Positions 32,463 through 43,746 of a stretch of DNA of 64,000 nt are shown here, piece after piece (the stretch's first letter is position 1; the number at the start of each line of letters is the position of its first letter). The notes beneath the pieces are model-generated. The model saw only the letters and a list, made by a program, of their open reading frames with translations, ran no database searches and was not told the DNA's origin. The translations under genes were made by a program, and so were the position numbers. Origin of the DNA: Datisca glomerata (Eukaryota > Streptophyta > Magnoliopsida > Cucurbitales > Datiscaceae); NCBI GenBank assembly GCA_003255025.1, contig QANY01000261.1:124001-188000 (forward strand). The letters are read 5' to 3'.

Positions 32463-33911
32463 ATTAATTAATAAATAATTTGGAAAAAGAAAAGAAAAAA
32501 GAGTTTGCTTACGTGACGCATATGTGAATCCGTGACATAATGTAGCATTACAAATTGTAACATTTTTTAAGTTGACGGAATTTGGCTGCTTTGATGCCCA
32601 CAGAAAAACTCACATTGGTAATTAAAGTGATTCCTAATGTTCAATTTGGAGGCCGCTAATTTGGTTTCTTAAGCAAATTGTTTATTGCTAATTTAACGTT
32701 GGTGTTAATTTAATTGTTTTTATCATTGCAAAAATGAGTGATATTTCCGGTCTATTAAATATATACATATTATTCATATAGCTAGAGGTAAATCGAAAAA
32801 ATTATTTGCAATATGAGAATTGAGAAGGAAATGAATGCATGAGATGAGGGACGTAACCAGTATTGTTTTAATGAGGGGTGTCGAAATTAAAAAAAAAACA
32901 CAATTTGTACAGGATATTAATTATGTTCATTATTGATTTAAAAAAAACAATGTAGCTCATTATCAAAATAAACCTCATGATACAATTAAACATTCCGAAT
33001 ACTTTAATCATGTCTTATATGTCTTATAAGATACTTTTTTTGTGTAAAGCCATGAGATTGCACGGAGATTGAACCCCATAATAAGAGGATGCAAATCTTT
33101 TATATGAAGATTAAGCTGAGAGTTTTGATCGTTAGTCATCACATACAATCTATTAAGTACAATTATTTATTTTTGATGGCAAGAAACACTCATTGTTTTT
33201 GTTTCTTTTATCATCGTTTTTATTATTTTAATAAAACAACTCAATATAAAACACGAACATTGAAAATAAATAGGATTTCTTTTTCTATCAAAATAAATAT
33301 GTACTTCAAATTCCATGAATGTTGTTAGGCTTCCTCAACTGAAGCACTAACTGCCGTAAGCCATGAAACAACTTTAATGTTTTGTTCAAGTTTTGTAAGT
33401 AATTGATGGACGTTGACATTAGATTATTCAGTCAACTACGAATGCTCCCAGAATTCAACACTCGAGATAATTAATTAAATTCGGTTGCAATCCATTATTT
33501 GTTTGTGTACGGCTTAGACCCATTATTTAAAAACTCAATTAATCTAACTATTTGACAATTTCAGATTAATTCTCTAATTGTTATAAGGTAATTGACTTCA
33601 GATTTATTCTTTGTTAACGCTCACAATGTGAAAGAGAGACTCCTTTATAATGGAAAAAACAAATTCCCTCTAAATTGACTAGTTGTAGAAAATAAGAGCA
33701 GCCTTGGACCATGGTGTTGTTCGGCTTTGACCTTCTATTTTGTAGGGTTTTTGGAAATTGTTTGGTAGAAATACTCAAAATTTAGCAATCATGGATGACT
33801 AAGGTTCTTGAACCTAGTCACATATTGACAAGTTTGATGATAATAAACAATGTGTGCGCTAATTGTTTAATCAAGTATTTAGGTTGATATGTATTGCAAA
33901 CTAAGAGTTAA
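32463..33911. other. MYB 3' region and spacer
   Basis: A possible polyadenylation signal AATAAATAAT lies just after the stop (about 32469). Beyond about 32750 the DNA is AT-rich, and no gene is supported. Confidence 0.5.
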
Positions 33912-34178
33912 TGTTAAATGTAACAGCCAATAGACATGTGGATATAAGTCATTGATTAACTGCCTTAGTTGTTTGACAGTTGTGAGCTTGCTTGACAGTT
34001 GTGTTGTTAGCTTGTATTCTATCTTCTATTAATAGGTTGTAATGTTCTCTTTAGTTTGTTAATGAAAAAGAATACTTGCTTCTCTCTCATTCTCTCCTCT
34101 CTCGTGTTCATCTTCTTCCCTTCTTCTGTATTATCTTCTTCAGCTTCTATCTTCAAGATTTACGTCTGTTATCAAAAG
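33912..34178 (+). repeat. Possible solo copia LTR
   Basis: It starts TGTTAAATGTAACAGCC. A short-transcript region follows, with TAATAGGTTGTAATGTTCTC and a CT-rich stretch, as in short copia LTRs such as those of element D. The right end is unclear (CTTCA at 34155 or TTATCA at about 34178). No target duplication could be confirmed. Confidence 0.35.
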
Positions 34179-34685
34179 TCTTCTGTTTTCTTATAACCTT
34201 CACAATTAAAAACTCCCAAAATAAGTATTTATGGCAACGAAATGAAATAGGAGATGACCCATGAATCCAGGAAATTAAATGACATAAAGAACAACATCCC
34301 AGTCTTTGTCCAGGTTTAATAGATGGCTCACTGTGGGGCATGTTGTATTTTCATTCCTTCCGAACCCCAGGATTGACTATTGATATGGTGCAAGGCATGT
34401 GTGTCGCTAATCCAACATTTTATGTCTGTGTTAATTGCTTGAGAAATGAAGACAATAGGTTACATGAGCTGTCCGTGCAGAAATCCTTGCGAGACTGGAA
34501 TGATAATTCTTGGAAGGGGGCTCCCTTACAAAATAGTAAAAAATGAAAAAAAACAGACAAACCACTTTTCTCTTGACATTTTTACCGAACTGATATTAAC
34601 TATTGAGATCTGAGACGATTGAGATCTGAGCTCAATCATTTGCCGAAATAAACAAAACACAATTTTCTATTGGAATCCTAAGGGA
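34179..34685. other. Spacer with unassigned 68-codon frame
   Basis: An open frame at 34340-34546 ([20 protein letters not shown]...) includes [18 protein letters not shown] recognise no family. It may be part of a decayed repeat or gene fragment. Confidence 0.3.
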
Positions 34686-35516
34686 CACTACTAGAAATTT
34701 GGCCTTCAACGATGGTAGGCACAAAAGATATACGATGGTTTGTTTTAGTACTGTCGTAATTTCATGAGTAATTTGTTAATGTCGTAAATTGTTTTGTATA
34801 TACAACAGTGGTAGTTTATAACGTCATGATAAATGTATCTGATATAATTCACGAGGGTAGGGAAATGAACGTCGTGAGAGAAAATGATATTTTACGATGA
34901 CATTATTAAAGTGTCGTCAGATATGTACGACGCTTTGTGATTATAACATCGTAAAAATATATATAATATATTTATGAGGATATTTTACAAAAACGTCATA
35001 AAAGAGAAAATCTTTCGTACATGACGGTAAAACTAATTGTCGTCATGTAAAGTCTTACTTATGACTAAAGAGGCGCTGCACAACGTTTTCGATGTACCCT
35101 AAAACTGTTTCTTCTACAGGATTTTTAGAGAGAATTAGTTTCTTCGATAGGATTCCTAAGGCTGAAGCGATTTTCTTCCGAAAAATTATCCAGAGCTAAC
35201 AAAAATCAACACTCTTCCCCATTCTCTTTCCCAATTCTCAAAAATCAACACTCTCATTCTTCCTCATTCTCTCTTTCTTCAAACTTTCAAATCCTCCATT
35301 AGAGAGACACAAAGTTCTCATTCTTCAAGCTATTTCCCATGATGCCTCTTGCTCAAGCACCGCTCGTTCTTGTTCAAAAGTTCTATTTGATTTTAGGCAA
35401 ACATATGATTTCATATCTGAGTTTGAAAGGTTTGAAGTTGTTTTCTGGCACTGCAAATCCTGCGTTTTCTTAATTGATATTATCTTAACTATTCCTTAAG
35501 CCTTTTAGTTTTTCAG

Positions 35517-35935
35517 GTTCAATTTTGTTGGAAAGTCAACTGCAATAGTGTTTGATATGGGATATGTAACAAACTCTCCCATCCTTCCCGTCCTTATGGG
35601 AAAGGTAAGTGAATAATGTGATTGAGATTTGAGACTCCTGTTGGACAAGGAAGGTTTATATTTGCAATGTTCTTTTATTGCATTCAATTGTAGGGAGGGC
35701 TGATAACTAGTGACTCATTGAACCATAATTCAATAGTCAATGGTCCTCGAGGGTCATGTGCTACCATTCGAGTTTTTCAACGTAATGATAAGTGGTATAC
35801 AATTACTATAGTTATACAGATAACTGTTATCCCCTAAACTATCTTTTGAGAGTACTAATAAATACGGCTTGCTTTATATGTTTAGTGGCATCTCACTTGG
35901 AGAAAGTCCTGAGAGAGCAAATTACTTAAGGACAA
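35517..35935 (+). pseudogene. LCB2: Captured serine palmitoyltransferase LCB2 fragment
   Basis: LCB2 is the pyridoxal-phosphate subunit of serine palmitoyltransferase, which starts sphingolipid synthesis in the ER. Three exon pieces are in the correct order. They are 35517-35604 (NFVGKSTAIVFDMGYVTN, then PILPVLMGK), 35694-35781 (GGLITSDSLNHNSIVNGP, then RGSCATIRVFQ) and 35886-35935 (ASHLEKVLREQIT, stop, GQ). They are separated by sequences starting GT and ending AG (88 and 104 bp), so genomic DNA and not cDNA was captured. The fragment covers roughly 70 residues of the catalytic region, well short of the family's nearly 490. A TAA in exon 3 and the missing flanks make it non-functional as an enzyme. 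A possible fourth scrap, LVVVEGI at about 36929-36950, matches the segment expected next. Confidence 0.85.
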
Positions 35936-36762
35936 GGTTCATTATATGCGAACGTCGTTCCTCACTTCTTTTAATAAAGTATAATCGTTGATGATCTCTG
36001 AATGCCATGATCTTAGGGCACTAGAATTTTGTTTCTTTTTGAAAAAACCCTTTCAGCATTTGTCTTCCAACCTTAATTCTATTATATGATACATTTTCCT
36101 TCTCTAGTGTTTGCACCAAATAAGATAAAGAGATTGCTGTTATTTTATTTTACGTTGTCTTCTCTAGTTGGAATTGGATTTTGAGCAAGAATTGTTTTTA
36201 CTATGTAGGGGCAGAGATCTTCAAATCAATGAATCTTAATCTTATTTTACTATTGTTTGCCAAAAGAAATTAGTGAGTTGTTCACCCATGTTAAGTGTTT
36301 CGTCGTGAGAGAATTAGTGATTGAGATGAGTTGATGATCATCCACTAGGTTTGTGATTGGATATTATTCCTCAATCTCAAGTAACCCATCTCATCATTGT
36401 CTCGTATTGCTATTTATGTGAATATCTAGGGCTTTGTTTCTGGACACTGCTTTTTTACATTTAACTTACTGTTTGTGAAATTAGATTCATGGCTTGAACC
36501 TTTTCAACTTTTCTTTTAAGTAAACTATTTAAGCCTGCACTTAAATATTTGTAATTACAATTTGAATTTGTGGATTTTGGCTCTGTAAACTCAACATTTG
36601 ACTTGACACTTTCTGGAGCTTATTCAATGTCTCAAGTATACTTGTCCAGCCCATTTGTATGCTACATCATACAAATTGCTGATTAAAGTTTAAATTGCTG
36701 TCATCATCACTTCGCGTGTAATTTCTTTCAATGCTCATGAACATAGTTTTATTTTGGTTGTT

Positions 36763-37098
36763 TCAATTTTGAGTATGATTAGCAATCTGATATCTAGCTT
36801 TTCGTTGTTGGAATTGGAGTTTATAAATGGTTCTCCTTGTGAATTTCTTTAGCTGCACGCCTTGTGTGTTTCCAATACAGACCTTTGGAAAGAATTGGTT
36901 AGTACTTACTCGTCTTCCTTTCTCTTCTTTTTTGGTGGTAGTTGAAGGAATCGACCAGGAGAGAAAGGTTGATTGATGTTTTTGACGTAGATCTGCGATG
37001 ACGGATGCATAAGGTATCTGATGGGCAACGACTGGATTTCTCTTCGAGTGCTGAATATGATGCGCTTCTTTGATAGTGTGGTGTGTTTCTTCTGTCAA
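36763..37098 (-). other. Unassigned 111-codon frame inside the CACTA element
   Basis: The minus-strand open frame reads MTEETHHTIKEAHHIQHSKR at its start and is rich in His, Lys and Gln. I recognise no domain. The plus strand of the same region includes the possible fourth LCB2 scrap, so this frame is probably a chance one. Confidence 0.2.
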
Positions 37099-37755
37099 AT
37101 AAGTTGTATAGACAAAGTAATGGATGAAATTTATTTGTAATGAGAGTTTAATATTTAGTATCTGTTTTTAATAATTTGATATTTTCAGAGCAATCTAATT
37201 AGGTTGAGGTGAATTTTTAGGGTGGAATTAAAAAAAGTAAAAGTAGTACTCGCAACAGTAGATGTAAAACCCAAAGTAAAAAGGATAATCTAACAGATGA
37301 GATTAAACATATGTTGTAATAGAAGTGTAACATTGGCGAAGGTAAATAAAAGTAATGTTGTAATAAGGGCAATGAATTACAACAGCAAAAATCATCTTTA
37401 CGATGGTGGTTATCAAAAGCGTCGTAATAATCTCCAAAATACACGACAGCCATGCACTTCACATGATGTTATTTATTATGACCGTCGTCAACAGTTTTAC
37501 TATTTATGACAATATAGAGAAATGTTATGACATTTATCTCCATAAGCATCGTGGTAGGATTAACATGTCAAAATATTTTTTTTTTGAAAATACCCTCATT
37601 GTAAAGATGTAATTTTACGACGATTTTTAACCAATCGTCGTGAAATGTAAAAAAAAATATTACACGACATTCACATAGACGACCGTGAATCTCCGTCATC
37701 TATAATAATAGATGGTGGGTATTTACTGTCATAAAAGGTTAATTTTGTAGTAGTG

Positions 37756-38146
37756 AGAGAAAATCTATTTTCTGTTAATATGCTTGTTTAGTATGAAATT
37801 TAGCTCTAGTCATTTTTTTAAAAACTGGACACAACCATGTACACTGTGATGCAACAACTGGTTTCCCTCTACTCGTTGCAGAAACTTGCCATAGGTAGAG
37901 ACAAATACTTGAATACTAGGGCTTGATATATTTTTCTTCCACGAGTCAATTTATTTAATAACCATGCTGTATCTTAAGAGGTTGATGGTGAACTTCACAT
38001 ACTTTTCTTGAGAGGTTAGTGCTTGCTAATGCAATGTCAAATTTAGCTCAGAATGGGAATATGGCTTTGACTGTTACCCTTATATACGTGAATGTAGATG
38101 GTCCAATATGTTTTAAAAAGTATAATAATTATATATCTTTGTATAG
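37756..38146. other. Spacer, no gene seen
   Basis: Nothing coding or repetitive could be supported. Confidence 0.5.
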
Positions 38147-39132
38147 TCAATACTATATATAAAAGTGTAGAAGTTGGAGAAACATTTTTGGACAATACTA
38201 CCTGTAATTATTTTTTGAATTTCTAGCATTATCCTTAAAATGTACTTATTATTCCAATTATTATATTACATGATTTTTAAACTATTTTGTATTTATGATC
38301 TCAATTGTTCATATGAAAAGTTTTTTAACTACTTTATTTAAATGATAATCTTTAAAGAAGTTTTTTTCTCATTTTTAATTTAAAATCTTAAAAGACTAAT
38401 TATAAGCGAAAAATAAGTCTCAAATTAACTCAATAATTTTTTTGTTAATATATCTTTTTATTCCTATTTTTAAGTATAAATCTTAAAGGACACAATTGTG
38501 TAAGCAAAAAAGGTCTCAAAATTTACCTGATATTATTTTAGTTAATAATTTTTTGTCATTTTTATGTGTATGTTAATATAATGAGCACTGAAAACAATAG
38601 TGAAAAAGAAATTCATGATCAAAGGAATAAAAATACTTTATATGTATAACTACTTATCTTATTTGTCTTCTTATAGATAATGTGAGTAAAACTATTTTTG
38701 TACAAATTTATCCTCACATTATTATTAAAATTTCTAAACTATCTCTAACTCAATATTAAATTACATCATAGTAATTAAGTTTTTAATTGATTAATTAATG
38801 TACATTTTTTATTTAAAGTTAGATACTTAATTAATCTTTTATTATATTTTATAATATAAATTATGATTAATTATAACGATATAACATATAATATAAACAA
38901 TAATGCATAGTGAATGAAAGAAAAACTTTCTGAATCATTTTTTGATAACAGAGTAAAATAATTTACAATCAAATTTGAATAAAATGCATTAATTTACATA
39001 TTTGACAAATTTTATATACATTTTTTAAATTAAGCTCACAATGAAATACATATAATAAGAAAAAATAAGTTTATATATAGTAATAATATTTATAAACTTA
39101 TATTCACGTGGAGCGAACGTCTTAAAAATTAG
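38147..39132 (+). mobile_element. Helitron-like non-autonomous element
   Basis: The left end TCAATACTATATATAAAAGT has the TC start and TATATATAAAAG context of plant Helitron 5' ends. The right end has an imperfect ACGT-stem hairpin (CACGTGGAGCGAACGTC) and then TTAG at 39129-39132, one base off CTAG, followed by T. No Rep/helicase is present. A second 5'-like end (TATCTAGAAAAGTGTAGAAG, 39133 onward) follows directly, as in tandem Helitron insertions. Confidence 0.5.
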
Positions 39133-39578
39133 TATCTAGAAAAGTGTAGAAGTGGGGGACATATTTTTGGACAATACTACCACCAACTATCTTTGAAATT
39201 TTCTAAATTATTTTTACGGTGTTAAAAAATAAACATACAAGATCACATGAAGAGTTTTTCAATTAAATTATCATCTTTAAAGATTTTTTCTCCTCATATA
39301 AGTAAATGATTAGTATTAAATTAACTCAGTATTTATTTGTATAATTATTTTAGGTAGCATGAATTAGAAGATTATCTTAAAACTTAATGAAAAGAAATTA
39401 ATATTAAGTACATTAAGTCAATCTATTTTTCTATAAATAATTGGATTTACGTCATTTGACTCAAATTATTTTTTATGGTCATGTATATCATTCTAAACCT
39501 CCATGTGGTTAAAAATTGTATATAGGTTAAAACATCATAGATCAAGACACATGTATTGTGCGTGATGCTTGACTAGGG
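39133..39578 (+). mobile_element. Second Helitron-like 5' part, truncated
   Basis: The first 80 bp match the start of the element at 38147: AAAGTGTAGAAGT, then ACATTTTTGGACAATACTACC-like text with few changes. No 3' end is found before copia D begins at 39579. Confidence 0.4.
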
Positions 39579-39781
39579 TATTCGATGATATGGTTCAATC
39601 TGTTTTTAAAAGACTTTTCTGCAATTTCCTGTATTTGTTAACCTGTATTCCGTTGGTTAGTTAGTCTTCTCCTTTGTCTATTTATAGAGTTATTTTCCCT
39701 CTCTTTGTAATTTTTAACAGAGATGATGAATATGCAAAGCCAGTTCAAGAACTCCTCTTCTCTATTTCTCTCTATTCTTCA
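39579..39781 (+). repeat. Element D 5' LTR
   Basis: It shares TGATATGGTTCAATCT, CTGTTGGTTAGTTAGTC-like text, CCCTCTCTTTGTAATTTTTA and a CTTCTCT-rich end with 42454-42665. It contains TATTTATAGAG as a likely TATA region. Confidence 0.85.
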
Positions 39782-39792
39782 TGGTATCAGAA
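39782..39792 (+). promoter_or_regulatory. Element D primer-binding site
   Basis: TGGTATCAGAA directly follows the LTR. It matches the initiator-Met tRNA site except its last bases. Confidence 0.85.
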
Positions 39793-39813
39793 CCAGCTTA
39801 GACACGTGTCTAA

Positions 39814-39905
39814 AATGGCTTCTTCTTCTTCGACTTCGTCATCCTCAACTTTAGCTATTTCTTCCTGCGCAACAACTTCTTCAACTCAATCTCTGATTTT
39901 TTTGT
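39814..39905 (+). pseudogene. Element D gag, first 30 codons
   Basis: The frame starts MASSSSTSSSSTLAISSC and is Ser/Thr-rich, as in the N-termini of many copia gags. It is cut at 39906 by the gypsy LTR. Confidence 0.6.
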
Positions 39906-41404
39906 TGTCAAACTAAAAAAATAAGAAGAGATAACAACTAAAAAAATAATGGAAATGAATGTTAGAGATGATAAATATGTATGATAAATTTAAAAAAATA
40001 TGCATGATGAAAATAATGAAACAAGACGTGAAATAATTAAAAATAAATGTAAAAATAAATTATAACAAATTAATAATATCTACTAAAACAATAGAGAAAA
40101 TAAAAAAACATAAAAACAAAAAAAATATGTATAAACAACAAAAAAACAAAAAAAAGTTTCAAAAAAAATTTGCAGAGAGTGACGTCACCCTCTGTTTTTT
40201 TTAATTTTTCGTTTTTTTACATACATATATATATATATATATAGATTGATAATAAATTTTTTATGTGTAAAATAAATTAATCTATGAAGAAAAATGCTTA
40301 ATTTCATACATGATCATGCATTTTTCTACTACATGGTCTATTAATTACCATTTTTATTTCTTCACTCAATGATAATCAAATAAAAAAAATAATGATCATG
40401 AATGGTAATTAATTTAAATAAGTGTCATTAAAAATAAATAAATAATTTTGTTTGGGATATAAATATACTATTTTTTTTATTTTTAGACTACTTAGTTCAC
40501 TAATTATCGTTTTTCCTTTCTTCATTCATTGCTAGGAATGATCATGGATGGTAACTAGTTTAAACAAGTGTCACAAAAAATGATGGTCAAAAAATTAAAA
40601 AAAGAAAAAAACAAGAAGATTTGTGAGAACATAAAAAAAATCAAAGGCTTAAAATATTTGCATAATCTTGTATAGAGATTTTACTATCCATTTTATGCAT
40701 TTTTGTGTATGAAAAATTATCATAGTAGATCTTTTCATCAAATGTACACTTTCAACCCATTAAATGATTGATTCACATTGAGTTAATCTTATACCCCTCA
40801 AAATTTTATCCTCATTCTCATTGATTGAGTTGATGACAAAAAAATCTCATCATCAAACTTGTACAGAGATAAACAAATATATGAAAGCAAAACTTAAGAT
40901 TAAAAGTAGGAGAAATGATAAAGAATGAGCAAACAAACCTATATATGGAAGATGAAGCAAAGAAATATCAAATACATGAGTATGAGAAAGATAGATGATT
41001 AATTAGAATGAACAAAATATATTGTAAGCTAAAATGTAAGAGATTTGATCTACTTTAATAAAAAGAAAATGAAAAGATGGAAGATGAATAGAAATGAAAA
41101 CTTACATTTTTTTTCTCTTTTTCACTATTTTCTCAAAACCCCTCATTCTCTCTCTAAAATCTATTCTCTTCCTCACTCTCCTAAATCTCCAATTTCAAGT
41201 GAAGACCTCCCCTATATTTATAGGCAAAATTAGGGTTTTCCTTTTTTACTTTTAGTCTCTCTTTTTCACTTTTTACTTTTTAGTCCTTGGACCACTTTTC
41301 TTATTTTAGTATTGGACTAGTTTTCAAATTATACATATAATCTTAGACTATTATATGAGCCAAAATATAAAATATATTAGATCGGACAAAATACAGTATC
41401 TACA
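39906..41404 (-). repeat. Ty3/gypsy (Tat-type) solo LTR inside copia D
   Basis: On the minus strand it starts TGTAGATACTGTATTTTGTC and matches the gypsy LTR at 56578-58201 along most of its length. Shared pieces include TTCACATTGAGTTAAT-like text, TATACCCCTCAAAAT and AGACTACTTAGTTCACTAAT. No gypsy internal sequence adjoins it, so it is a solo LTR. Flanks TTTGT and TATGG match at 3 of 5 bases. The reading frames inside (for example 41045-41233) are not genes. Confidence 0.75.
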
Positions 41405-42453
41405 TATGGCCTTAAACAGGCCCCACATGCATGGTTTATGAGGTTTACTTCTCATCTTCACACCTTTGACTTTGTGGTTTCCTCAGCAAACATTCTTTGT
41501 TTGTTAGGTCTTTTGATTCTTCTCTCACATATTTGCTCCTATATGTTGTTGATATAATTATGACTAGGAATGGTTTTGTTTTTTATTAATTCTCTGATTT
41601 CTCAGCTTAAATATAAGTTTGAAATGTCTGATCTGGGTCCTTTGAAGTATTTTCGTAGACAAAAAATACATTATATTGCTGATGGTATTTTGGTTAAGCA
41701 AGAGAAGTATGTTAGGGATTTACTTCTGAAATCTGGGATGTTTGAGGCTAACTCATGCAAGACACCATGTTCTATGAAACATTCGTTAGACTGCACTACT
41801 TCTCCTTATCCTGATTTGTTTACCTACAGAAGTCTAGTTGGTGGTTTGTAATATTTGACTTTTACTAGGCCTGATTTAGCTTATGTAGTTAACAAAGTTT
41901 ATCTATATATGCATGCCCCAACTACTTTGCATTTTGATGCTGATAAAAGGATACTTAAGTACCTCAAGGGTACTCTTGATTATGGTTTACATTTTCATAC
42001 TGGTTCAATGAATCTTACTGCATTTAGTGTCTCTTACTGGGATGTGGATGCCATGGATCATTGCTCAACTACTAGTAATGTTGTATTTTTTTGGGTCAAA
42101 TACCATCTCTTGGATCGCCAAGAAACAACCTACCGTATCTAGATCATCAACTGAAGTCGAGTATAAAGTTCTTGCTAACACAGCTGCTGAGTTGTCTTGA
42201 ATACGCCAACCACTGATTTACATGTATTTCTATTTCATCCTCCTCAGATCTGGTGTGACAATATCTCAACCATGGCTCTTGCTTCAAACTTAGTTTTTCA
42301 TGCTCGAACAAAACGTGTTGAGATAGATTATCACTTTATTCGAGAAAGGGTATGTGGCTACTATAGATGAATTGGCAGACATATTTACCAAGTCTCTGTC
42401 AACTGTCATCAAAGCAAACTCATGCCTTCACCAGACATGAGCTTGAGGGAGGG
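41405..42453 (+). pseudogene. Element D RT end and RNase H
   Basis: Right after the gypsy LTR the frame reads FMRFTSHLHTFDFVVSSA, and YMLLI with a shifted frame where YVDD is expected. It continues as SLISQLKYKFEMSDLGPLKY (from 41588), LLLKSGMFEANSCKTPCS and TYRSLVGGL. A TAA at 41849-41851 is followed in frame by LTFTRPDLAYVVNKVYLYMH and RILKYLKGTLDYGLHFH. The RNase H C-terminal half (IWCDNISTMALASNLVFH, about 42248) is in another frame. The polypurine-like GAGGGAGGG lies just before the 3' LTR. Confidence 0.88.
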
Positions 42454-42665
42454 TATTTAGATGATATGGTTCAATCTATTTTCAAAAGGACCTTTTCTAT
42501 AATTTTTTTAGATCTGTCGACCTGTATTCTGTTGGTTAGTTAGTCTTTTGGTTTATCTATTTAAGTATTTATAGAGTTGTTTCCCCTCTCTTTGTAATTT
42601 TTAACACAATGATGAATGTACGAAGCTAGTTTAAGAACTCTTCTTCTCTTTCTCTCTATTATTCA
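42454..42665 (+). repeat. Element D 3' LTR
   Basis: This is the pair of 39579-39781, 9 bp longer owing to a small duplication around TATTTAAGTATTTATAGAG. Confidence 0.85.
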
Positions 42666-43377
42666 CAGGGGAGAAACATTTTTTGAATGCAAGTTTCCCT
42701 CAATAATTCATTAAACTTCGTAATTGTCTTATTCCACTTTATTAGGTACGTTATGCAATCTTACACTTTTTAATTTGTTTATTATCATTTGCTATGCATA
42801 TTTAAAGCAATATTTGATGGGACGAATTTTTTTTTTTGACAAAATGGGACGAAATTGTTTTGAAAGTTTATTACACTCAACTTGGAGGAAATAAGGTGAA
42901 TATTCTGGTGTCATAAATATTATTTTGCAAATAATTATTTCGTGATTTAATTCTAATATCGAATGTATTTTCGTTGCCAAGTTTTTTTTTTGTCGTCTCT
43001 TCTCCTCACTCACCAATTCCTCACTTATTTAAGATTTTTTTTTGGTTGCTCGGTTAAATAATTCTAATGCGAGAGTGTTGCATCTTGGTTTAATTGACTT
43101 GAATTTTTTTAGCAAAATAATTGACTTGAAATTAACAACTAATGTATTTATTCTTCACTTCAGATTCCTCTTAACACTCCAACAAACGTTTTAGGATTAA
43201 TTTTCTTGATTTATGCATAGTGGTGAATGGGTAATTAATATTTTTTTTATCAAATTTATATTACAAATTTTAAGAGTAATAGGAGAATATGACTCGAATT
43301 CACCATCTCTAGGGTATATGTGTAAGGGTTTAACCAAAGTTTGTCATGCAATCACTCTTTTTGTTGATAATAATTTT
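42666..43377. other. AT-rich spacer, no gene seen
   Basis: Only chance frames are present. Confidence 0.5.
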
Positions 43378-43421
43378 TCAATATATAATATAAAAGTGAT
43401 TTTTGAACGTGTAACGCACGT
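43378..43421 (+). mobile_element. Helitron-like terminus with hairpin
   Basis: TCAATATATAATATAAAAGT resembles the 5' end at 38147. Within 10 bases follows the hairpin ACGTGTAACGCACGT (43407-43421), the same hairpin core as at 43731-43746. How the two belong together is unclear. Confidence 0.35.
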
Positions 43422-43718
43422 GATTGTCCAATAATTAAATGAAAAATTTAATAATAATATTATGATTAGAAATGGAGTAATACTTATAAGATCAAAATTC
43501 TCTCTGTGTGCCCCAAAAAATAAAAATTCTCAATCTTAACCGATGTTCATGACACATAAGTAAATATGACAAGTTTTTCAATTGCCATTTTTTGAACAGT
43601 TTAGTTAACTTAAAAAAAATTTCAAAAACAAAAATCCCCATGCTTACACATGCACGCATAAATTATAAATTGTAAGGTTAATGCCCTTCTCGCGGGCTCT
43701 CTGTCTCTTTTTAAAAGA
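43422..43718. other. Spacer between Helitron-like ends
   Basis: The sequence is AT-rich, and no gene is supported. Confidence 0.5.
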
Positions 43719-43746
43719 CTAGATTCAAAACACGTGCGTTACACGT
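43719..43746 (-). mobile_element. Helitron 3' terminus (minus strand)
   Basis: On the minus strand CACGTGTAACGCACGTG forms a hairpin, followed by TTTTGAATCTAG and a T. This is the standard Helitron 3' end (hairpin, about 10 bases, CTAG, insertion before T). The element body would run right from here; its 5' end is not identified. Confidence 0.5.

Larger units (their letters stand above)
34686..37755. mobile_element. Non-autonomous CACTA element carrying LCB2 exons
   Basis: The left end reads CACTACTAGAAATTTGGCC. The right end, on the minus strand, reads CACTACTACAAAATTAACC. Flanking triplets are GGA and AGA, a 3-bp target duplication with one change. Both ends carry clusters of ACGACGG/CGTCGTAA-like sub-terminal motifs (34715-35110 and 37390-37740). 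No transposase is recognisable. The interior holds exon-like pieces of a host gene (listed separately), so it behaves as a gene-capturing CACTA. Confidence 0.8.
39579..42665 (+). mobile_element. Ty1/copia element D, internally deleted
   Basis: The element is bounded by LTRs 39579-39781 and 42454-42665. Candidate target duplications are TAGGG (39574-39578) and CAGGG (42666-42670). A primer-binding site, a gag start, an RT tail and an RNase H remain, in order. The interior between gag codon 30 or so and mid-RT is missing. At that gap sits a gypsy solo LTR (39906-41404). Confidence 0.85.

Noticed and set aside
40150..40200. Palindrome around GACGTC as a possible transposon end
   Set aside because: It is internal to the gypsy LTR and has no terminal-repeat partner or target duplication.
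41045..41233. 62-codon open frame with CT-rich tail
   Set aside because: It is inside the gypsy solo LTR, and the same kind of frame is present in the LTR at 57.9 kb.
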